Positions 33,512 through 43,459 of a DNA stretch of 61,780 nt are shown here, in pieces. Source of the DNA: Clostridium sp. DSM 17811 (GTDB lineage Bacteria; Bacillota; Clostridia; Clostridiales; Clostridiaceae); contig NZ_JAHLDU010000023.1 in assembly GCF_018861905.1 (NCBI RefSeq), forward strand, positions 1-61,780, written 5' to 3'. Position numbers and translations under genes: made by a program. The notes beneath the pieces were generated by a model. That model searched no databases and was not told the DNA's origin. It saw only the letters and a program-made list of their open reading frames with translations. How positions within the stretch are numbered: position 1 is the stretch's first letter; every line of letters starts with the position of its first letter.

Positions 33512-34567
33512 TTATTTATTTTGGTACATATTATCATAATAATTTTGGTATTCACCAGACGTGATATTATCCATCCACTCTTTATTGTCTAAATTCCATT
33601 TTATTGTCTTTTTTATTCCTACTTCAAAAGTAGTTTCTGGATACCATCCAAGCTCTTCTTTTATCTTAGTTGGATCTATTCCATATCTCTTGTCATGACC
33701 TAATCTATCTTCAACATAACTTATTAATTTTTCTGTTATTTCTTTATCTACATTTTCATTTAAATAACTTATAATAGTTTTAACTATTTGTATATTAGCT
33801 CTCTCATTGTGTCCACCTATATTATAAACTTCACCCAATCTACCACCGTTAATAACCATGTCTATTGCTTTGCAATGGTCTTCTACATATAACCAATCTC
33901 TTATGTTCATTCCATCACCGTATACTGGTAGATCCTTATGATTTAAGCAGTTGTTTATTAGTAATGGTATTAATTTTTCTGGAAATTGGTATGGTCCATA
34001 ATTGTTTGAACACCTAGTTGTATTTACAGGCATTTTATACGTATCAAAATAAGCTTTTACCATTAGATCTGCACCAGTTTTACTTGAAGAGTAAGGACTG
34101 TGTGGATCAAGTGGTGTAGTTTCAAGGAAGAACCCACTACCTCCAAGTGATCCGTACACTTCATCAGTGGATACTTGCATAAACTTTTTACCTTCTTTAA
34201 AACCACCGGATATTTCCCAGGAATTTTTAGCAACATTTAAAATATTTACTGTACCTAAGACATTTGTCTTAACAAATATTTCCGGATCTTTTATACTTCT
34301 ATCTACATGTGATTCTGCTGCAAAATTTACAACATAATCAATATCATTATCTTCGAATAATTTTTCTGCCAGTTCTTTATCACATATATCTCCGCAAGCA
34401 AAAGTATAATTACAATTAGTTTCTACATCTTTTAAATTCTCTAAATTTCCTGCATAAGTTAATTTGTCTAGATTTATAATTTTTATATCTGAATATTTAT
34501 TTAACATGTAATGAATGAAATTTGCGCCTATAAACCCAGCTCCACCTGTTACTAAATAAGTTTTCAT
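33512..34567 (-). CDS. rfbB: dTDP-glucose 4,6-dehydratase
   Basis: 351 residues of the extended SDR family. NAD-binding GGAGFIGANF near the start, NFAAESHVDRSIKDP, VSTDEVYGSLG with the active-site Thr-Asp-Glu, YSSSKTGADLMVKAYF with Tyr-x3-Lys, and RCSNNYGPYQFPEKLIPL, all typical of RmlB. It converts dTDP-glucose to dTDP-4-keto-6-deoxyglucose. Last gene of the exopolysaccharide operon, 2 bp after rfbC. GGGGAG precedes the ATG. Confidence 0.95.
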   Translation of the reverse strand: MKTYLVTGGAGFIGANFIHYMLNKYSDIKIINLDKLTYAGNLENLKDVETNCNYTFACGDICDKELAEKLFEDNDIDYVVNFAAESHVDRSIKDPEIFVKTNVLGTVNILNVAKNSWEISGGFKEGKKFMQVSTDEVYGSLGGSGFFLETTPLDPHSPYSSSKTGADLMVKAYFDTYKMPVNTTRCSNNYGPYQFPEKLIPLLINNCLNHKDLPVYGDGMNIRDWLYVEDHCKAIDMVINGGRLGEVYNIGGHNERANIQIVKTIISYLNENVDKEITEKLISYVEDRLGHDKRYGIDPTKIKEELGWYPETTFEVGIKKTIKWNLDNKEWMDNITSGEYQNYYDNMYQNK

Positions 34568-34569
34568 AT

Positions 34570-35139
34570 TTACTTACTCCCCTTATATTCAAATGATATT
34601 TCTAAATCTTTTAATCCTTTTTGTATTTTATCCTTGTCTGATAATAAAATTTCCTCTATGCCATCTAGTGGCCACTTTATAGCTATATCTTCATCATTCC
34701 ATAATACACCACTATCATATTCTGGGGCATAATAATCTGTGCATTTATAATTAAATACAGCCACGTCAGAAAGAACTAAAAACCCATGTGCAAATCCTTC
34801 TGGAACATAAAACTGCTTTTTGTTTTCGTCTGTAAGGATTACTCCTTCCCATTTACCAAAGGTAGCTGAACCTTTTCTTAAATCTACTGCTACATCAAAG
34901 ACTTGTCCCTTTGTAACGCGGACTAATTTACCTTGAGTATGTTTAGTTTGAAAATGAAGTCCTCGGAGTACACCTTTTTTAGACTTTGATTCATTATCTT
35001 GAACAAACTCCATTTTAAGTCCAGCTTCAAAAAAATCATTTTTGTTGTAGGTTTCCATAAAATATCCCCTATTGTCCCCAAAAACTTTAGGTTCAATTAC
35101 GTATACACCGTCTATCTTAGTTTCTATAAAATTAAACAA
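34570..35139 (-). CDS. rfbC: dTDP-4-dehydrorhamnose 3,5-epimerase
   Basis: 189 residues from the TTG at 35139, placed 6 bases after GGAGGTG; the ATG at 35154 would include that site in the coding region and add residues not found in the family. RmlC features: VYVIEPKVFGDNRGYFMETY, FVQDNESKSKKGVLRGLHFQ with the catalytic His, GQVFDVAVDLRKGSATFGKW, VPEGFAHGFLVLSDVA and YKCTDYYAPEYDSGVLWND. It epimerises C3 and C5 of the 4-keto sugar. In operon with rfbA (18 bp) and rfbB. Confidence 0.95.
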   Translation of the reverse strand: MFNFIETKIDGVYVIEPKVFGDNRGYFMETYNKNDFFEAGLKMEFVQDNESKSKKGVLRGLHFQTKHTQGKLVRVTKGQVFDVAVDLRKGSATFGKWEGVILTDENKKQFYVPEGFAHGFLVLSDVAVFNYKCTDYYAPEYDSGVLWNDEDIAIKWPLDGIEEILLSDKDKIQKGLKDLEISFEYKGSK

Positions 35140-35157
35140 ATCTAACACCTCCATTAA

Positions 35158-36060
35158 TTATTCTATTACAGCTGCCGCTCCTAAATTAGCTCCATTGTAA
35201 TCATCAGCAATCTGCACTAGATACTTACCATATTCTGATTTCATTAAAGGCTCTGCTAATTTTAAAAGTTGCTCTCTGTTTATAAAACCACTTTTATAAG
35301 CTATCTCTTCTATACAAGCTACATATAAACCTTGCCTAGTTTGTATTGCTTCAACAAAGTTAGCTGCATCTAAGAGTCCTCTATGAGTTCCCGTATCAAG
35401 CCATGCCATTCCTCTACCAAAAAGCTCAACCTTTAGTTTACCTAACCTTAAATATTCGTTATTTACTGCTGTTATTTCTATTTCTCCCCTTGCTGATGGT
35501 TTAACATTTTTCGCTATTTCTATTACATTATTATCATAAAAATATAGACCAGGAACCGCATAATTAGATTTAGGTTTTAAAGGTTTTTCCTCTATAGATA
35601 CTACATTATTATTTTCATCAAATTCAACAACACCAAATTCAGTTGGATTGCTCACATGGTAACCAAAAATAGTAGCTCCTTCTCTTTCTGAAACTCTTTT
35701 TAATCTTTCAGTAAAACCATACCCATGGAAAATATTATCTCCAAGCACTAAAGCTACCTTATCGCTGCCTATAAAATCTTCTCCAATAATAAATGCATCT
35801 GCAAGTCCTCTTGGTTCTTCTTGAACAGCATATTGTAATTTAAGACCTATATCACTTCCATCACCTAGCAACTCTTCAAATGTAACTACATCTCTAGGAG
35901 TTGAAATAATTAATATCTCTCTTATCCCTGCAAGCATCAATACAGATAATGGATAATATATCATCGGTTTGTCATAAATTGGGAGTATCTGTTTTGATAC
36001 TGCTTTTGTCACTGGGTAGAGTCTTGTGCCGGAACCTCCGGCTAGGATAATACCTTTCAT
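35158..36060 (-). CDS. rfbA: Glucose-1-phosphate thymidylyltransferase
   Basis: 300 residues. [22 protein letters not shown] is the nucleotide-binding signature, followed by [61 protein letters not shown] and [18 protein letters not shown]. It makes dTDP-glucose, the first step of dTDP-rhamnose synthesis. AGGAGG precedes the ATG. No rfbD (reductase) follows in this window. Confidence 0.95.
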   Translation of the reverse strand: MKGIILAGGSGTRLYPVTKAVSKQILPIYDKPMIYYPLSVLMLAGIREILIISTPRDVVTFEELLGDGSDIGLKLQYAVQEEPRGLADAFIIGEDFIGSDKVALVLGDNIFHGYGFTERLKRVSEREGATIFGYHVSNPTEFGVVEFDENNNVVSIEEKPLKPKSNYAVPGLYFYDNNVIEIAKNVKPSARGEIEITAVNNEYLRLGKLKVELFGRGMAWLDTGTHRGLLDAANFVEAIQTRQGLYVACIEEIAYKSGFINREQLLKLAEPLMKSEYGKYLVQIADDYNGANLGAAAVIE

Positions 36061-36101
36061 GTTTTTCCTCCTTATAAATTTAAAATTTTGCCCCTAATAT
36101 T

Positions 36102-37625
36102 TTACTTTTTTGTTTTTCCGAGAATACCAATAATCAGACCCTTGCAATACTGATATTCTTCAGTTCCATGGAAGAATATGTAACATATTATATTTGGTAT
36201 TATTAAACATATTATCCCATTAAATAATAATTGCACACATGCACTGTTAAAACGAATAAGTTCTGTTATCAAAAATGTTGGCAATGCACTTATAAATGTA
36301 ACTATAATGTACTTCAGGTAATCCTCAGCAAATTGAATTTTGCTCTTTTTTAATATTACTCCATAAACAAATTTAGGATAACTATAAAAATATAATGGGA
36401 AACTACTTACTATTGTTCCCATAAATACTCCCGCAAGGCCAAAAAATTTAACAAATAGTAGAGAAAATACTATATTTAATAATGATTCAACAATAGGAAT
36501 AAATCTATCTTCATAAAATATTCCAGCTGCATTTTTAAATGTAATACACGTAGCTCTCATTCCAACTATATATAAGTTGATAACAAGAACGATTAATACA
36601 AATTTCGGAAGTATATAGCTTGTTCCAATCCACAAAGTTATAAACGGCTCTACCATACATAAAACGGATATCGAAACGAAGGTGAATATCCAAGAATTAA
36701 GTAATAACATGTTTTTATATACTCTATATGCTTGTATAGAATCATCCTCTATTAATAAATTACCGACTGTAGCAGTAATTGAGTTAAACGCTTGAGAAAA
36801 CAAACTATTTACAGCTAAGATAATCATATTGTAATTTGAATATAATCCAACGGTTACAACCCCTAACGTCATCGATATAATAATATTGTCAGTTCCTAGT
36901 ACAACAGCTGACCCAATTTGATGAAAAAATAAGCCTTTAACCTTTTTTATAATATTATCTCTTATAAAAGAATTTAGAGGTTGTATATTTTTTTCTTTCA
37001 AAAAGCTATATCTTTTATTTGCTAAAATTGTTATGGTTAGATTCTCAATAATTCTACAGATTATCTTTATAATTAGATATGCTACATAATTCTTATAGAT
37101 CAACAGCAATGATATCTGTAAGGCATTTATTAATATTAGATATGCAATATGAACTATATTAATTACATATGTTTTTTGATCTGCATAAAATATAGAACGC
37201 TTGTATGATAAGAAATATGAGAAAACTGTATCCATTAGGTATAAAATAAATATAAAACGTATATTCTCAATTATCGATATTTCCCCAACAATAATATTTA
37301 AAAAAGGAAGAATGCAAAGTCCAAGAATAAAAACAATAAATGCAATTATTCTATATATTTTTTTATAATACTTCATTATTGATTTTATACTTTCTTTATC
37401 ATTTTCTGCTAAAGGTCTATATAAATTATAGATAATCGCAGATCCAAAACCTAACTCAACTATAGCTAATATCGAAATAATGTTTCCGAATAATCCATTT
37501 AATCCAAGATACTGATTTCCTAATGTTTTTATAAAAATAGCTTGTGATATAAACCCGATTAGTATTGTTATTATATACATAATTATTGATACTACTGCAT
37601 TTACTATTGATTCTCTTGATCTCAA
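36102..37625 (-). CDS. Polysaccharide flippase, Wzx-like (MATE/PST superfamily)
   Basis: 507 residues from a TTG start with AAAGGAA upstream. About 12-14 membrane helices. The opening TILIGFISQAIFIKTLGNQYLGLNGLFGNIISILAIVELG is typical of PST flippases, and LGTDNIIISMTLGVVTVGLYSNYNMI marks the seventh/eighth helices. It moves lipid-linked repeat units to the outer face. Operon position after the glycosyltransferases and before rfbA fits a Wzx/Wzy pathway. Confidence 0.88.
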   Translation of the reverse strand: MRSRESIVNAVVSIIMYIITILIGFISQAIFIKTLGNQYLGLNGLFGNIISILAIVELGFGSAIIYNLYRPLAENDKESIKSIMKYYKKIYRIIAFIVFILGLCILPFLNIIVGEISIIENIRFIFILYLMDTVFSYFLSYKRSIFYADQKTYVINIVHIAYLILINALQISLLLIYKNYVAYLIIKIICRIIENLTITILANKRYSFLKEKNIQPLNSFIRDNIIKKVKGLFFHQIGSAVVLGTDNIIISMTLGVVTVGLYSNYNMIILAVNSLFSQAFNSITATVGNLLIEDDSIQAYRVYKNMLLLNSWIFTFVSISVLCMVEPFITLWIGTSYILPKFVLIVLVINLYIVGMRATCITFKNAAGIFYEDRFIPIVESLLNIVFSLLFVKFFGLAGVFMGTIVSSFPLYFYSYPKFVYGVILKKSKIQFAEDYLKYIIVTFISALPTFLITELIRFNSACVQLLFNGIICLIIPNIICYIFFHGTEEYQYCKGLIIGILGKTKK

Positions 37626-37697
37626 TTTATTTTTCCTTTCTAGCTTACTATTTATTAAAACGATTTTAATATTAATCTTTTTATTGCACCATAAAAA

Positions 37698-38687
37698 CTA
37701 TTTAGTATTCCTATATTTTAATAAACATAATAAATGAAATAAGTAAATTTTTTTCTTTTCTAATAAGAATTTAATTAACCAGTGCTTAATTGATTTTTCC
37801 TTACATTTTATCAGTAACTTTTGAAATCTATCTTCTAATGTGTAAATCTTTAAAATAGAATATTTTTCTCTAATAGTTAAATTTGATTTTCTATATACCG
37901 AATCCATACAGCCTAGAAATCTATGCTCATAACTGTAATTTACAATATTAATATTTTTGATTTCACTATTATTTGCATTTAAAAATTTTATTATTTTATT
38001 ATATAATTTCCAAGTTGCATCAAATGCATTACTATTATATTTGCTAATTAAGCTCTGATCATGCTGTACATAGTAATAAAAATTTTCAGTTATCCCTGAA
38101 ATTTTCTCACACTTTAACAAATAATCAAATACAAACATTGCATCTTCACAAATTGAATAATCCTCATCAAACTTTATGTCATACTTGTTAATAATAGTTC
38201 TCTTGTATAATTTATTATATGGTCCATATAATAATAATTTTTCAAATGATTCCATAAAATAGTTTTGGACAAATTCTTTAGAATTGCAAATAAAAGATGA
38301 CTCATATGTTTTGTCTTCATTTTTATCTTTAAATTCATATGTAAATCCTGATATTAATAGATCTGTATTTTTTAATGATTCAGCACATTTATCAATCATT
38401 TTTGAATCAATATAATCATCACTATCGACAAAAGTTATATAATCACCTATAGAATTTTTAATACCATTATTCCTTGCTGCACTCACACCGCTGTTAGATT
38501 GATTAATCACTTTTATTCTATTATCCAATTTTTTATATTTCTGAATAATATTAAGACTTCCATCAGTTGATCCGTCATTTATAAAAACAATCTCAATATC
38601 CCTATAAGATTGATTAATTATACTTTCAATACATTTTTTAATATACTTTTCACTATTATAAACAGGTACAATAACACTAATTTTCAT
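37698..38687 (-). CDS. Glycosyltransferase family 2
   Basis: 329 residues. GT-A core: VIVPVYNSEKYIKKCIESI, FINDGSTDGSLNIIQKY, SGVSAARNNGI and FVDSDDYID with the metal-binding DSDD. The C-terminal half is basic and aromatic, without membrane helices. It adds one sugar of the repeat unit on the cytoplasmic face; the sugar cannot be read from sequence. GAAGGAGG precedes the ATG. Confidence 0.88.
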   Translation of the reverse strand: MKISVIVPVYNSEKYIKKCIESIINQSYRDIEIVFINDGSTDGSLNIIQKYKKLDNRIKVINQSNSGVSAARNNGIKNSIGDYITFVDSDDYIDSKMIDKCAESLKNTDLLISGFTYEFKDKNEDKTYESSFICNSKEFVQNYFMESFEKLLLYGPYNKLYKRTIINKYDIKFDEDYSICEDAMFVFDYLLKCEKISGITENFYYYVQHDQSLISKYNSNAFDATWKLYNKIIKFLNANNSEIKNINIVNYSYEHRFLGCMDSVYRKSNLTIREKYSILKIYTLEDRFQKLLIKCKEKSIKHWLIKFLLEKKKIYLFHLLCLLKYRNTK

Positions 38688-38746
38688 TTTATCCTCCTTC
38701 TTTTGTATTATAATACTAAATTAGAGACTGATATTTTTTTTCCTTA

Positions 38747-39928
38747 TCATATGTTACTATATTTAATACTTCTATTTCTTCTTCTGTTAATTAATGAAAA
38801 TATTAAACATAACATTATAGGTATAGCTATTCCATCAAGCATTATCATATTATCAAAAAGTGATAATACCCCAACAGTTGAATATAAGCATAAAAATATA
38901 GTCTTGTATTGTGAACCTCGCACTATTAGAAATCCAATAAGAAACATTAACCAATAAATAATTAGATACCCTAAAATACCCATCCAACCAAATTCGATAT
39001 ACGAAATTGAATATGCAGTAGATACATTAAATGTGTAATTAATTAAATACATTCCACGATACATTACGATTTTATCCATATCAATTAATTTCTTTTGCAT
39101 TGATTGGGGAAAAAAATTGTAAACTATAAATTCCCTTAGATTACCTCCTGCAAATTGATTATTAATAATATTATTTAGATTTGCTATTGGGCTTGCAACA
39201 TAAATATATGTCCAAAAATATTCGTTAGGAATAATTGATTTTCTAAACTTTTCTGTAGCAGAACCTGAATTAAGTATTTCATTACTTTTTTCAGTCTTGC
39301 TTTGAAATTCTGATTGATTTCTTAGGTTTCCTACATATCCAAAAGCATATAAGCTAATTGATAATACTATCATTAATGTAATTAAATTTTTTATCTTAAA
39401 CTTAATCTTCTTACTAGAACAGTAAAGTAATACACATGATAATGCTATCACAACAAATCCTCCACGCCCCATACTAAATAAAAGTGGAATTAATAAAACT
39501 ATAATATATTTAAAATCTTTTTTATCCTTAAAAGAAATATATTGGTAAAATACATAAATTATATAAAATGTATTTATTGACATTAGTAAAGGATAAAATG
39601 TTGGTATCATCTTTAAATATCTATAAGAAATTCCTACTCCAAATAAACCATTTATTATCGGTATTTGTCCTGCATATATATAGTTAATTAAATAAGCTAC
39701 ATAAATAAAAATAATGATTTTGTTTATTCTATTATTTCTTTTAATTTTCTTTTCAAATTTAAACTCTCCTTTAAAAATATGACCCATAATTAAATTAAAT
39801 AAATTAATAAGCAATATGAATAAATATAATTTTGCATCTAAATTATTATAATATCCTGACCACTTCAAAGAAAATGTTAAAATAACTACTATAAATGATG
39901 TTATTGATACATAAAAAGGATTAATCAT
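38747..39928 (-). CDS. Oligosaccharide repeat-unit polymerase, Wzy-like
   Basis: 393 residues with about eleven membrane helices and one larger outer loop (about residues 205-300: LRNQSEFQSKTEKSNEIL, IPNEYFWTYIYVASPIANL, GGNLREFIVYNFFP). LLFSMGRGGFVVIALSCVLL holds an Arg in a helix-loop position usual for Wzy. It joins lipid-linked repeats after flipping. Placement next to the flippase supports this. Sequence identity within this family is always low, so the call rests on topology and context. Confidence 0.75.
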   Translation of the reverse strand: MINPFYVSITSFIVVILTFSLKWSGYYNNLDAKLYLFILLINLFNLIMGHIFKGEFKFEKKIKRNNRINKIIIFIYVAYLINYIYAGQIPIINGLFGVGISYRYLKMIPTFYPLLMSINTFYIIYVFYQYISFKDKKDFKYIIVLLIPLLFSMGRGGFVVIALSCVLLYCSSKKIKFKIKNLITLMIVLSISLYAFGYVGNLRNQSEFQSKTEKSNEILNSGSATEKFRKSIIPNEYFWTYIYVASPIANLNNIINNQFAGGNLREFIVYNFFPQSMQKKLIDMDKIVMYRGMYLINYTFNVSTAYSISYIEFGWMGILGYLIIYWLMFLIGFLIVRGSQYKTIFLCLYSTVGVLSLFDNMIMLDGIAIPIMLCLIFSLINRRRNRSIKYSNI

Positions 39929-40046
39929 ACTTACCTCACCCTACTTTGACTTTTTATATTTGAACTTTCATTCCATAACTATTAAACTAATAATCATATC
40001 TTTCTGCACATTTTCCATTTATAAATTAAATATCTATATCATCCAA

Positions 40047-40910
40047 CTACTTTTCTTTGCAAAACTCCTTCATTAGATTTATGTTATTTTTACAGATTCC
40101 ATATTTTTTACTATGTGTAACTTTATAGATTATCATTTTAAAATAGTTATATCTAATTTGACTATTAATCATCTTTTTAAAATTAAGCCCATACTTACCA
40201 CAATAATATTTTTGGGACTCCATTCTTCTTTCTAAATCGATTTGTTTATTGCTTACAGTTTTCCCTTCCAAATGAATTATACTTTTTTCTTTAAAATAAG
40301 CCATTTTCTTTTTTAGGCACTTAATTCGCCTAGCCAAATCTGCTTCCTCACTATACATGAAAATATTTTCATCGAACATACCACAATCATAAAATACCTC
40401 TTTATTCATAAAAATATCAGCCCCAATTATGCACATCTTACCATCAATGAAGAGATCCAATTTCCTACACAGTTTGATAATTTGATTATCTATAAATCCG
40501 CATTTATCAATATACTGAAATGAAGTATTTCTATTATATTTGAGGTCAACCAACTTTACACCAAATCCACCTAACTCCTTATCCTGTTCAAACTTATCAA
40601 TTGCGAATTTAAATATAGGTTCTATTAGTATGGTATCGGGATTAAGAAACAACAAGTATTTTCCTTTTGCAAATGTGACCCCAACATTATTAGCTTCACC
40701 AAACCCATTATTGTCATTCTTTACAATCTTAACCTCTGTATATTTTTGTTGGATATAATCAAAAATATTACTCTCCGGACTATTATCTACAACAATAACT
40801 TCCAATTTGTTTCCTATATCATTGAATTTATATATCGACTCTATACAATCAATAAGTATCTGTAAATTATTATAGCTAACTGTAATAACCGAAATTTCAA
40901 CATGACTCAT
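40047..40910 (-). CDS. Glycosyltransferase family 2, rhamnosyltransferase-like
   Basis: 287 residues. VITVSYNNLQILIDCIESI, VVDNSPESN, NDNNGFGEANNVGV and LFLNPDTI (metal-binding DxT in the NPDT form) are typical of the WbbL/RfbF rhamnosyltransferase branch. MYSEEADLARRIK supplies the catalytic acidic pair. With dTDP-sugar genes in the same operon, a dTDP-6-deoxyhexose donor is plausible. GGGAGG precedes the ATG. Confidence 0.85.
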   Translation of the reverse strand: MSHVEISVITVSYNNLQILIDCIESIYKFNDIGNKLEVIVVDNSPESNIFDYIQQKYTEVKIVKNDNNGFGEANNVGVTFAKGKYLLFLNPDTILIEPIFKFAIDKFEQDKELGGFGVKLVDLKYNRNTSFQYIDKCGFIDNQIIKLCRKLDLFIDGKMCIIGADIFMNKEVFYDCGMFDENIFMYSEEADLARRIKCLKKKMAYFKEKSIIHLEGKTVSNKQIDLERRMESQKYYCGKYGLNFKKMINSQIRYNYFKMIIYKVTHSKKYGICKNNINLMKEFCKEK

Positions 40911-40959
40911 GTTTGCTATCCTCCCGTTTAGGTGAAAATCAACTTATAAAGTGAAATAT

Positions 40960-41787
40960 TCAACGCAATTTTGTTATTAAAATTCTTCTTATGTATTTAA
41001 CCCAATAAAACACTCTCAAAAATGCATAAAACCCACTACTAATTACTAAATCTCTTTTTAATTCTTTAATATTTTTTATATTACCTTCATACATTTTTTT
41101 TAAATTAGCAGATAATCCACTAAATCCAAATCCTGGTTTACCACCACCATAACAAACCATTTGTACCGGTAAATGATAATAATTATAATGAGTACATATT
41201 TTTAAAAAATAATTACCATCTTCAGCGTAGCTTTGCTTCTCATCATATCCACCTATTTTTTCAAAAATATTTTTCTTAAAAATTGCTACTGATGTTTGTG
41301 GAAACATTTTTAAGCATACATCCTTTACATCCGCTTTATACAAACCTTTAATCCTTTTCCACAATATTTTTAGTCCTCTATTATCAATATCACCACCTAA
41401 AAAATCTATTTCAGGATGCTCCTGTATAGTTTTTAGCTGTATTTCAATTTTTTCAGGTAACCACTCATCATCTGAATCAAGGAGAGCTATCCACTCACCT
41501 TTAGCAACCTTCATACCTGAATTCCTTGCAGCTGAAACTCTCCCATTAGGTTTATTAATAATGACAATTGGCATATCTTCATTATCTTCTATGTATTTTT
41601 TAACTATATTTAATGAATTATCTATCGACCCATCATTAATAACTATAATCTCAAGTATTTGTTCAAATGCTGTTTGATTTTTAATAGAATTTAGTGCATT
41701 AATAATTGTATCTTTACTATTATACATAGGAATTACAACAGATATATTAATTAAATTCATCTCCCTTGCCATGTAATCTTTCGCCAT
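40960..41787 (-). CDS. Glycosyltransferase family 2
   Basis: 275 residues as drawn. ISVVIPMYNSKDTIINALNSI, VINDGSIDNSLNIV, GRVSAARNSGM and ALLDSDDEWLPEKIE with the metal-binding DSDD. FPQTSVAIFKK and YAEDGNYFLKI hold the acceptor and base regions. The start is uncertain: ATGs at 41787 and 41760 frame a GGGAG that lies too close to the second. It starts 7 bp after the preceding acyltransferase, so coupling is likely. Confidence 0.83.
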   Translation of the reverse strand: MAKDYMAREMNLINISVVIPMYNSKDTIINALNSIKNQTAFEQILEIIVINDGSIDNSLNIVKKYIEDNEDMPIVIINKPNGRVSAARNSGMKVAKGEWIALLDSDDEWLPEKIEIQLKTIQEHPEIDFLGGDIDNRGLKILWKRIKGLYKADVKDVCLKMFPQTSVAIFKKNIFEKIGGYDEKQSYAEDGNYFLKICTHYNYYHLPVQMVCYGGGKPGFGFSGLSANLKKMYEGNIKNIKELKRDLVISSGFYAFLRVFYWVKYIRRILITKLR

Positions 41788-41794
41788 TCAATAA

Positions 41795-42388
41795 TTAGAT
41801 TTTTTCCCAAGTACCAGTATCAGATTTATATCTTTTTCTTACTTTAGCTGGAGTCCCTGCAACAATACAGTTATCAGGTACATCCCTATTTACCACTGAA
41901 TTTGCTGCAATTATGCAACCATTTCCAATATTCACTCCTAGCAAAATACAGACATTCTCACCAATCCAAACATTATTTCCAATACTAACGGGTTTCATAT
42001 AAAGTGGTCTCTCATCTGGTGGAACATCTGGTGATGAATCGATTGATGTATTAGAATAATCTCCATGACTTGTATCACTTATAAATATCTTTGAAGCCAT
42101 CAAACAATTATCACCTATTATGACTTTTTCATTTGCCACTATATGAACATTATCTCCAAGTTTGCAGTTTTTTCCGATAAAAAGTTTTTTTGAATTATCA
42201 TTCGCGTCTCCAAGCAAATCAAATCTGCAATTATGACCAGTAGTAAGACCTATATCAAATTGTAACCGAACTTTACCCCTGCAATAGAAGGGTCTTCTAA
42301 TTAATCTTGCACCTTTATAAAACATCTTTGTAGCAACCAAAGCATATGCTGTTGATATAGTTTCTGATAATGAATACTTATTTTCCAT
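41795..42388 (-). CDS. Left-handed beta-helix O-acyltransferase
   Basis: 197 residues. Hexapeptide repeats (LFIGKNCKLGDNVHIV, VIIGDNCLMASKIFI, VSIGNNVWIGENVCILLGVNIGNGCIIAANSVVN) and the C-terminal VAGTPAKVRKRY of the WbbJ/WcaF/Maa group. SDTSHGDYS provides the catalytic His loop. It O-acetylates a sugar of the repeat unit. AGGGAGG precedes the ATG. Confidence 0.88.
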   Translation of the reverse strand: MENKYSLSETISTAYALVATKMFYKGARLIRRPFYCRGKVRLQFDIGLTTGHNCRFDLLGDANDNSKKLFIGKNCKLGDNVHIVANEKVIIGDNCLMASKIFISDTSHGDYSNTSIDSSPDVPPDERPLYMKPVSIGNNVWIGENVCILLGVNIGNGCIIAANSVVNRDVPDNCIVAGTPAKVRKRYKSDTGTWEKI

Positions 42389-42442
42389 TGACTGCCTCCC
42401 TATATCATTGCTATTAGTACTACAGCATTATTTCACACTAAC

Positions 42443-43453
42443 TTATCTAAAATAATTATTGTCTTCCTCATTTATAATTGTTGCTATCCAACTATGTAAA
42501 CTATATTTTGTATATATATCCTCACTTATAGGTTCATACTTATGTTTAATAAACTGTTCTATCTCTTCCAAGCTATACTTGTCCATAACAAATATATTAT
42601 TTTCATTATAAAAATCATATTTTCTTATATTTGTATTAGTCGTGATCATCTTTCTTTTGGCACCAAGAGTTTCAATAGTTCTCATAGTCAAACCACTTTG
42701 CCTATTATGTTGCATATCAAACACAGTGTTAGATTTCTTAAGAACATCTATATTTTCTTGTTCAGATAAAGGTATAAATTTAAATTCACCGCTCTTTGCA
42801 CCTTTGAATTCTGGTACAAACATCTTATTGTACACGAACTGTAGCTTATTCAAAAACATATACGAAAATACACGGATACCTTTTGACTCAAGCTTTGGAA
42901 ACAACTCGTTCATTCTTTTATAACGGTTAGGATGAGCTGTACATACGCTTACAATGTCGTATTTTCTTTCTTGAGCATTTTCTTTTCCTACTTCTTCATA
43001 TTCTTTACAATAAAATAGTGGCATAAAATAAAGATTATCAATGCTATCGCAGTCATCTAAATCAAAAGAATATGACTTATCGAATATTGGAATCAGTTTT
43101 TTACTGTTTGGATATAGTGTAAGCGAATCCCACATATATAAAACAAATCTTGCTGACTTTTGGCTTTCTCTTAACTGTTTAATCATTACTGGAGTAAATA
43201 CTTTACAGTTTATGATGAATACTAAATCATATTTTTCTTCTTTTGTTTCAGACATAATCTTGTCAAAATATCTTTGAATTAGAGAACTCATTAAACTTTT
43301 TTTAATTTTAATAAGTCCTTTAACAAAAGAGCTTTCACTTGGTCTATCATTATAATAATCAACGAAATAACCCTGCTTTTCAAATTCTGAAACAATCTTC
43401 TCATGGTAATTAAATATTGGAGTACCTATGTACAACACCTTTTTATTGTTCAT
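42443..43453 (-). CDS. CgeB-like / GT-B putative glycosyltransferase
   Basis: 336 residues without membrane helices. KVLYIGTPIFNYHEKIVSEFEKQGY is a Rossmann-like opening; FVLYMWDSLTLYP, SFDLDDC, DIVSVCTAHPNRYKRM and the C-terminal KKSNTVFDMQHNRQSGLTMRTIETLGAKRKMITTN match the GT-B donor site of CgeB/eps-type enzymes, with the Glu of the RTIE segment binding the nucleotide sugar. It lies among clear glycosyltransferases. The donor is unknown. Confidence 0.75.
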   Translation of the reverse strand: MNNKKVLYIGTPIFNYHEKIVSEFEKQGYFVDYYNDRPSESSFVKGLIKIKKSLMSSLIQRYFDKIMSETKEEKYDLVFIINCKVFTPVMIKQLRESQKSARFVLYMWDSLTLYPNSKKLIPIFDKSYSFDLDDCDSIDNLYFMPLFYCKEYEEVGKENAQERKYDIVSVCTAHPNRYKRMNELFPKLESKGIRVFSYMFLNKLQFVYNKMFVPEFKGAKSGEFKFIPLSEQENIDVLKKSNTVFDMQHNRQSGLTMRTIETLGAKRKMITTNTNIRKYDFYNENNIFVMDKYSLEEIEQFIKHKYEPISEDIYTKYSLHSWIATIINEEDNNYFR

Positions 43454-43459
43454 CGTAAT